Virus record (IMG/VR): IMGVR_UViG_3300050343_000177 | Coordinates: 1-64,000 of that record | Origin: a virus | Strand: one strand, 5' to 3' | DNA length: 64,000 nt | Shown here: piece by piece, positions 59,875 to 64,000 of the stretch | Numbering within the stretch: position 1 is the stretch's first letter | Layout of the letters: each line of letters opens with the position of its first letter | Made by a program: the position numbers and the translations under genes | The notes under the pieces: generated by a model | Database searches by the model: none | The model's input: only the letters and a program-made list of their open reading frames with translations | Told to the model about the DNA's origin: nothing

Positions 59875-60963
59875 ATGTCTTCAACTATTCTCACGCCCAG
59901 GTCTAATCCCCTTAAGGATACCTGGGATTCTTATCTCAACTGGGTCACAAGCACTAACAATCGTCTTTATGTCGGACTCTTCGGCACATTGATGATCCCT
60001 TGCTTGCTTGCGGCCACTACTTGCTTCATCATTGCTTTCATCGCTGCTCCACCTGTGGACATCGATGGTATTCGCGAAGGTGTCTCTGGCTCTCTTCTGT
60101 GGGGTAACAACATCATCTCTGGTGCTGTTGTCCCTAGCAGCAATGCAATCGGTCTTCATATGTATCCGATTTGGGAGGCAGCATCTCTCGATGAATGGCT
60201 CTACAACGGTGGTTGCTATCAGCTAATTATTTTCCACTTCCTTATTGGAGTCTGGTGTTACGCCGGACGTGAGTGGGAACTTTCCTATCGCTTAGGTATG
60301 CGTCCTTGGATCTTTGTAGCTTTTACTGCACCTTGTGCCGCTGCTACTGCTGTATTCCTTATCTATCCTATCGGTCAAGGTTCATTCTCCGATGGCATGC
60401 CTCTTGGTATCTCCGGCACTTTTAACTATATGTTGGTTTTCCAAGCAGAGCACAACATCTTGATGAACCCTCTACATATGCTCGGCGTAGCTGGAGTATT
60501 TGGAGGCGCACTGTTCTCTGCAATGCATGGATCACTTGTTACCTCTTCACTTGTTCGTGAAACGACTGAATTCGAATCACAAAACAATGGCTACAAGTTC
60601 GGTCAAGAACAAGAGTCGTATAATATCGTTGCAGCGCATGGTTACTTCGGTCGCCTAATCTTCCAATACGCAAGCTTCAATAACTCTCGTTCACTTCACT
60701 TCTTCTTGGCAGCATTCCCTGTTGTTGGTATCTGGTGTGCAGCACTGGGCGTTAGCACAATGGCGGCAAACTTGAATGGACTGAACTTCAATCAGTCAAT
60801 TCTTGACACTCAAGATCATGTTATCCCTACTTGGGCTGACATTCTGAATCGTGCCAATCTTGGCTTTGAAGTGATCCATGAAAGGAACGCCCACAACTTC
60901 CCGCTCGATCTTGCGTCAACTAGCGCCACACCTGTGGCCTTGATTGCACCATCTATTGGTTAA
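59875..60963 (+). CDS. psbA: Photosystem II D1 protein
   Basis: 362 aa, intact, no intron. Five-helix D1 with all key residues (cyanobacterial number plus 3 here): Y161 (FLIYPIG), D170 (SFSDG), E189/H190 (FQAEHN), H198 and H215, H272, H332/E333, D342 and A344, then a 15-residue C-terminal extension ([15 protein letters not shown]). E130 (AGREWELS) is the high-light D1:2 type. Asn replaces His at position 195 (ILMNPLH). It keeps photosynthetic electron flow going during infection. A hairpin terminator follows. Confidence 0.98.
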   Translation: MSSTILTPRSNPLKDTWDSYLNWVTSTNNRLYVGLFGTLMIPCLLAATTCFIIAFIAAPPVDIDGIREGVSGSLLWGNNIISGAVVPSSNAIGLHMYPIWEAASLDEWLYNGGCYQLIIFHFLIGVWCYAGREWELSYRLGMRPWIFVAFTAPCAAATAVFLIYPIGQGSFSDGMPLGISGTFNYMLVFQAEHNILMNPLHMLGVAGVFGGALFSAMHGSLVTSSLVRETTEFESQNNGYKFGQEQESYNIVAAHGYFGRLIFQYASFNNSRSLHFFLAAFPVVGIWCAALGVSTMAANLNGLNFNQSILDTQDHVIPTWADILNRANLGFEVIHERNAHNFPLDLASTSATPVALIAPSIG

Positions 60964-60970
60964 TTCAACT

Positions 60971-60996
60971 AGGCTCTATTACATAGGGCCTTTTTT
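60971..60996 (+). terminator. psbA terminator
   Basis: AGGCTCTATTACATAGGGCC then TTTTTT: 7-bp stem, 5-nt loop. Confidence 0.85.
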
Positions 60997-61002
60997 AATG
61001 CA

Positions 61003-61149
61003 ATGAACCTAAACAAAGAACAACTGAATGATGTGAGACATGCAGTGGCTTACTATATGTACCACCACGTATCTATTCAGAACCCACGGTATAACGATTA
61101 TGAAGTTATACTACAATTGTTAAGTGATACTAAAGAGGAGGCTAAGTGA
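61003..61149 (+). CDS. Small hypothetical protein
   Basis: 48 aa (MNLNKEQLNDVRHAVAYYMY...), helical; overlaps the LAGLIDADG gene start (GTGA). Unrecognised. Confidence 0.55.
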   Translation: MNLNKEQLNDVRHAVAYYMYHHVSIQNPRYNDYEVILQLLSDTKEEAK

Positions 61150-61457
61150 ATGATATCGCTTGGGTAGCTGGAGTTTTTGAAGGAGAAGGTTCTATAAACC
61201 TTGTCCCAAATAGACCCAGCAGTGCAGCCCTTCAAGTTGCAATGACTGATTACGATATTATTCTCCGCATTCAACAAGTGCTAGGAGGTAATGTATATCA
61301 ACGTAAACAGTACAAAGCACATCACAAGCCTTGCTGGCTTTGGCAAGTGACTTCTAAAGAACAATGCTACGACGTGCTAACTAAACTATTACCTTGGTTT
61401 GGCGAGCGTCGTTCATACAAAGCTCTCAATACTCTTGATCATCTAGATAAAATTTAA
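61146..61457 (+). CDS. LAGLIDADG-type homing endonuclease (single motif)
   Basis: 103 aa, GTG start. DIAWVAGVFEGEGSINLVP is the LAGLIDADG helix with its acidic residue, followed by ILRIQQVLGGNVYQRKQYK, WLWQVTSKEQCYDVLTKLLP and ERRSYKALNTLDHL, the compact half-domain that works as a homodimer. Paralogue of the gene at 61708. Lies between psbA and hli, so the pair flanks hli. Confidence 0.85.
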   Translation: MNDIAWVAGVFEGEGSINLVPNRPSSAALQVAMTDYDIILRIQQVLGGNVYQRKQYKAHHKPCWLWQVTSKEQCYDVLTKLLPWFGERRSYKALNTLDHLDKI

Positions 61458-61458
61458 A

Positions 61459-61650
61459 ATGACTGTAACAAGTAACGAACGCGGCCAACAGAATCTCTGG
61501 GCCAAAGAACCACAAATGCAAATCATGGAGGTCCAAGTGACACACAACGAAATCGCAGAAAAGCTCAACGGTCGTCTAGCAATGCTTGGCGTTATTGCAG
61601 CCATTGGGGCCTATGCACTAACAGGCGATATTATCCCTGGTATCTTTTAA
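61459..61650 (+). CDS. hli: High-light-inducible protein
   Basis: 63 aa. One membrane helix with the chlorophyll-binding ExxNxRxAM motif: IAEKLNGRLAMLGVIAAIGA then GDIIPGIF. Hli proteins bind chlorophyll and protect photosystems; commonly beside psbA in cyanophages. One nt after the preceding endonuclease stop. Confidence 0.95.
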   Translation: MTVTSNERGQQNLWAKEPQMQIMEVQVTHNEIAEKLNGRLAMLGVIAAIGAYALTGDIIPGIF

Positions 61651-61654
61651 CTAA

Positions 61655-61678
61655 TGGGCGCAACTAGCGCCTATTATT
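61655..61678 (+). terminator. hli terminator
   Basis: GGGCGCAACTAGCGCCT: 5-bp GC stem, then TATTATTGTT. Confidence 0.6.
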
Positions 61679-61707
61679 GTTAGAATAAGTGGGTTGGAAT
61701 TAATACT

Positions 61708-62025
61708 ATGACCCACGATATTGCGTGGGCCACTGGTGTTTTTGAAGGTGAAGGTTATATTGTTCTTCACCCTAAATGTGTTTCAGTTCGTATTGGAATG
61801 ACCCAATCAGATTTGGATATTCTTGAACGTATGCAACAACTCTTCGGAGGCACCATTGGTCCCAAAAGCTACAAAGCTAAACCAGCTCACTGGAAACCTA
61901 CTTGGCAGTGGCGACTTGGTCGTTCTGCAGAAGTTCGTTCTGTTTTAGAACTGATGCTTCCGCTTCTTAGTGAGCGACGCGCTTGTAAAGCACAAGACGC
62001 ACTTGACAAACTTGATGGAGTTTAA
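61708..62025 (+). CDS. LAGLIDADG-type homing endonuclease (single motif), paralogue
   Basis: 105 aa. DIAWATGVFEGEGYIVLHP, then LERMQQLFGGTIGPKSYKAK, TWQWRLGRSAEVRSVLELML and ERRACKAQDALDKLDG. About half of its residues match the 61146 protein. Same compact form. Confidence 0.85.
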   Translation: MTHDIAWATGVFEGEGYIVLHPKCVSVRIGMTQSDLDILERMQQLFGGTIGPKSYKAKPAHWKPTWQWRLGRSAEVRSVLELMLPLLSERRACKAQDALDKLDGV

Positions 62026-62027
62026 CT

Positions 62028-62096
62028 ATGTATTTTAATTTTCCAGGCGGGTTCTACGGAGGACCTTGCCTGATGTTTAACATTTACTCCTGGTAA
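62028..62096 (+). CDS. Tiny Gly/Phe-rich peptide
   Basis: 22 aa, MYFNFPGGFYGGPCLMFNIY then SW. Possibly real because a terminator hairpin follows; could be chance. Confidence 0.3.
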   Translation: MYFNFPGGFYGGPCLMFNIYSW

Positions 62097-62109
62097 ATAC
62101 TGACCCAAT

Positions 62110-62125
62110 GCCCCCGACTGGGGGC
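62110..62125 (+). terminator. Hairpin like the cassette modules
   Basis: GCCCCCGACTGGGGGC; no TGTG leader, GTG start 22 nt after the hairpin start region. Confidence 0.6.
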
Positions 62126-62137
62126 TATGATTAAAAA

Positions 62138-62350
62138 GTGACCAACGAATGGTCTGTCGTTTATATCTCAAATCACATGGAAATGTCACGCGAGCAGCTT
62201 CAAGAGCTGACTGAAATAATTGAAGACACGATTCAATACAGTTGCGATCAATGGCAAATCTCAGGCGAGAAAGCCTGGACTGTCCTTCACTATCTCTCAA
62301 TTGCAAAGCTTGCTGAGCTTGAAGGCTTAGTCACTTCAGATGTTGCCTGA
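62138..62350 (+). CDS. Small hypothetical protein
   Basis: 70 aa, GTG start (MTNEWSVVYISNHMEMSREQ...). Helical; stop overlaps the next start (TGATG). Unrecognised. Confidence 0.6.
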   Translation: MTNEWSVVYISNHMEMSREQLQELTEIIEDTIQYSCDQWQISGEKAWTVLHYLSIAKLAELEGLVTSDVA

Positions 62351-62511
62351 TGGCAGCGTCTGTAAGCAACGTCTATGACGTCCTTGAATGCGTCAAAAAT
62401 AAAGTAGAAGAGCTATGCGTAGCAGAAGAGGTTTCTCCTCTGCTTGTATGGCTATTGCTACGGCAGCAAGCTGACTATCAGCTGTTACTTCTACAAGATT
62501 CAAACAAATAA
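62350..62511 (+). CDS. Small hypothetical protein
   Basis: 53 aa, helical, Leu-rich (VSPLLVWLLLRQQADYQLLL). Coupled to the previous gene. Followed by a class B module. Confidence 0.55.
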   Translation: MAASVSNVYDVLECVKNKVEELCVAEEVSPLLVWLLLRQQADYQLLLLQDSNK

Positions 62512-62518
62512 CTTCTAT

Positions 62519-62534
62519 GCCCCCTACCGGGGGC
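62519..62534 (+). terminator. Hairpin of class B module
   Basis: GCCCCCTACCGGGGGC, then AATG and the mini-hairpin CCCATTCGTGGG (62549-62560); ATG 44 nt after it. Confidence 0.75.
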
Positions 62535-62588
62535 TGTAGTTCGTAATGCCCATTCGTGGGTATCTGTTCCTTTATATTTTTTCTACAG

Positions 62589-63236
62589 ATGACTGTTCTT
62601 AGCACCGCAACAATCGATCCAGCAGCAGCACTTGTCGCAGAATTTGCTGGCGGTAGTGACTCTAGTGTTGACATGATGGTTGGCATTGGCGTCCTCAAGG
62701 ATTCCGATGCAGTGTTCTTTCAATACCTAGGTGACACCAATGAGCCTGCTGCACTGATGTTGCAGTCTGGTAAGCCTCTCACTCGTATGGGTAACGTCAC
62801 ACTCACTGGTATCAGTGTTGCTGATGACATCGGTGAGTTCAATGCCACCAAGCTCAATGTGTTCCTTGAGTCTTCTAAGGGCACAACCGTGCTTGTCACC
62901 AGTGGTCTGACAACCATCTGGTCTCAGTGCATCATCAATGGCTTGATGGCCATGTTCAACGGCGGTGATCTCACCTGCCCATTCAACCTCGACACTTGGA
63001 AAGGTAACTCCAAGATGAAGCCTTGCTTCGGTAGCATCCGCGTTGGTCAAGCCAAGATGTCAGACAATGACTTGTATGAGCAACTGCGTGACGCACGTAC
63101 TGATGGCAACAAGCAGCTTGTCGAGACAATCATGCGTGACTCTGTGCAGATCCTTTCTCACGCTTTGACTGGTGGTCCAGTCGAAGAAGCTGTTGTTACT
63201 ACTGAGCCGACTGTGACGGTAGCTGCCGACTTTTGA
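62589..63236 (+). CDS. Hypothetical protein, likely abundant
   Basis: 215 aa, intact, GC-richer and with more uniform codon use than neighbours, class B leader: signs of high expression. Sequence VLSTATIDPAAALVAEFAGG..., C-terminal TTEPTVTVAADF. Not recognised. May be an abundant early or virion protein. Confidence 0.6.
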   Translation: MTVLSTATIDPAAALVAEFAGGSDSSVDMMVGIGVLKDSDAVFFQYLGDTNEPAALMLQSGKPLTRMGNVTLTGISVADDIGEFNATKLNVFLESSKGTTVLVTSGLTTIWSQCIINGLMAMFNGGDLTCPFNLDTWKGNSKMKPCFGSIRVGQAKMSDNDLYEQLRDARTDGNKQLVETIMRDSVQILSHALTGGPVEEAVVTTEPTVTVAADF

Positions 63237-63273
63237 GTTTCCTCAGTTCCGTAAGGATATAGGTCAGTTATCT

Positions 63274-63417
63274 ATGGCACGGCGTTCATTACGCGCTGTG
63301 CTTTTACACATAGATATTGACCCTGGGCAAACCAATGTTGATACATTGCTCGCATTACTCGATCATTTTTACGAATACCCAGACGATTACAAAGAGATAA
63401 TTCATGACTCAATCTGA
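63274..63417 (+). CDS. Small hypothetical protein
   Basis: 47 aa (MARRSLRAVLLHIDIDPGQT...). Overlaps the next gene. Unrecognised. Confidence 0.55.
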   Translation: MARRSLRAVLLHIDIDPGQTNVDTLLALLDHFYEYPDDYKEIIHDSI

Positions 63418-63676
63418 ATACATAAGTGTCTTCAAAGAAGACTTAGTCGATGCAGTAAAGCTTTGCCATGCAGGGCTAGCACAAGACTCACCAAAGATGC
63501 CTAAAGAGTATCTCAACGAACTGTTGAATCTTTTGTTTGGCTATATGCCTGTCTCTAGCAGAGCTGAGATTGCTACGTATTTAGCTGAGAAGTCTTACTT
63601 ACCACCACTCAAACTGATTGATCCTAATGAAATGAAAGCAACGGTTGCTGCTTCTGACCTGCTTAAAGGCTTATGA
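63404..63676 (+). CDS. Hypothetical protein
   Basis: 90 aa, helical (MTQSEYISVFKEDLVDAVKL...). Coupled to neighbours on both sides. Unrecognised. Confidence 0.6.
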   Translation: MTQSEYISVFKEDLVDAVKLCHAGLAQDSPKMPKEYLNELLNLLFGYMPVSSRAEIATYLAEKSYLPPLKLIDPNEMKATVAASDLLKGL

Positions 63677-63822
63677 AGTATCGCATCCGTTACACCGATA
63701 AAACTGACTACACACAAGAGATCATTGTTGATGCTCCCAATGTTCGGGAAGCAATCGATGATGCTCTTGAGCAGTTACCAGACAACATCGTAATTCTTTC
63801 TGCACTGCAAGCAAACTTATGA
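63673..63822 (+). CDS. Small hypothetical protein
   Basis: 49 aa (MKYRIRYTDKTDYTQEIIVD...), beta-alpha-beta pattern; ATGA overlaps at both ends. Confidence 0.6.
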   Translation: MKYRIRYTDKTDYTQEIIVDAPNVREAIDDALEQLPDNIVILSALQANL

Positions 63823-64000
63823 CAGTAACCTACAAGCCTCAAGCGATCACTCACCTGATCTATGAGATAGAAAAACTAGGTATCGAGACAAGAGTACAAA
63901 GCACTTACTTCGGATATGAAGTCTGTGTTCATATCTATGGCAATAACGAGCGTGCCGCAATCATGTCTGTCAATCAGTTCATCAACTGGGCACCTAACTA
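63819..64000 (+). CDS. Hypothetical protein, cut by the right edge
   Basis: At least 60 codons (MTVTYKPQAITHLIYEIEKL...SVNQFINWAPN), last two bases TA at the edge, so the stop may fall at 64001. Coupled by ATGA to the previous gene. Confidence 0.55.
   Translation, partial: MTVTYKPQAITHLIYEIEKLGIETRVQSTYFGYEVCVHIYGNNERAAIMSVNQFINWAPN

Noticed and set aside
59875-60963. Group I intron in psbA as in some cyanophages
   Set aside because: The reading frame is continuous over all 362 codons.

Overview
The window is a large piece of a cyanophage genome. The evidence is a full-length photosystem II D1 gene (psbA, 59875-60963) with a high-light-inducible protein gene (hli, 61459-61650) just downstream, beside phage hallmarks: large terminase, portal, a major capsid protein of probable N4-gp56 type, right-handed beta-helix tail spikes, a T7-type DNA polymerase and a tyrosine integrase. 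Host-like genes (psbA, hli, a cyanobacterial-type sigma-70, DUF4278) point to a marine picocyanobacterium, probably Synechococcus. The gene set is neither a standard T4-like nor a standard T7-like cyanophage. DNA polymerase is cut by the left edge and a small gene by the right edge, so the genome is longer than the window.

Layout. (1) 1-2.3 kb, plus strand: a GIY-YIG endonuclease abuts the polymerase part of a T7-like PolA, then DUF4278. (2) 2.3-41.6 kb, almost all minus strand: morphogenesis. From the far end inward it holds large Gly/Ala/Gln-rich virion proteins (41.6-31.6 kb), terminase and portal (31.6-28.9 kb), an RpoD-like sigma factor (26.4-25.4 kb), major capsid protein (23.2-22.1 kb), connector and virion proteins (21.4-16.4 kb), holin-like and tail-spike genes (16.3-7.0 kb), small basic proteins, an M23-like peptidase, and an integrase (5.2-6.0 kb) next to a tRNA-Ser-like attP candidate. 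Short plus-strand islands interrupt it (C39-like peptidase, an HNH endonuclease, a paralogue of a virion protein). (3) 41.6-43.3 kb: the strand switch, with a GIY-YIG gene and a gene-free stretch carrying iteron-like repeats and three clustered DnaA boxes, a candidate origin. (4) 43.3-56 kb, plus strand: a long string of tiny genes, most separated by the same module, a GC hairpin followed by a conserved TGTGTTCTTTA leader ending about 22 nt before the start codon. (5) 53-64 kb, plus strand: tRNA-Asp, paired virion-like paralogues, HNH and LAGLIDADG endonucleases, DUF932, RlpA-like protein, psbA, hli and small overlapping genes.

Two points matter for anyone using this annotation. First, many conserved genes (DNA polymerase, sigma factor, terminase, capsid, several cassettes) are broken by single-base indels, often in homopolymers, and adding or removing one base restores conserved motifs. 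The sequence very likely carries long-read errors, and I report corrected gene spans rather than fragments. Second, the most unusual structures are non-coding: the hairpin/TGTG cassette array, a subclass of those leaders with a compensating mini-hairpin, three dispersed ~125-bp elements with inverted CTACGCT arms that sit at module borders, and the origin-like region.
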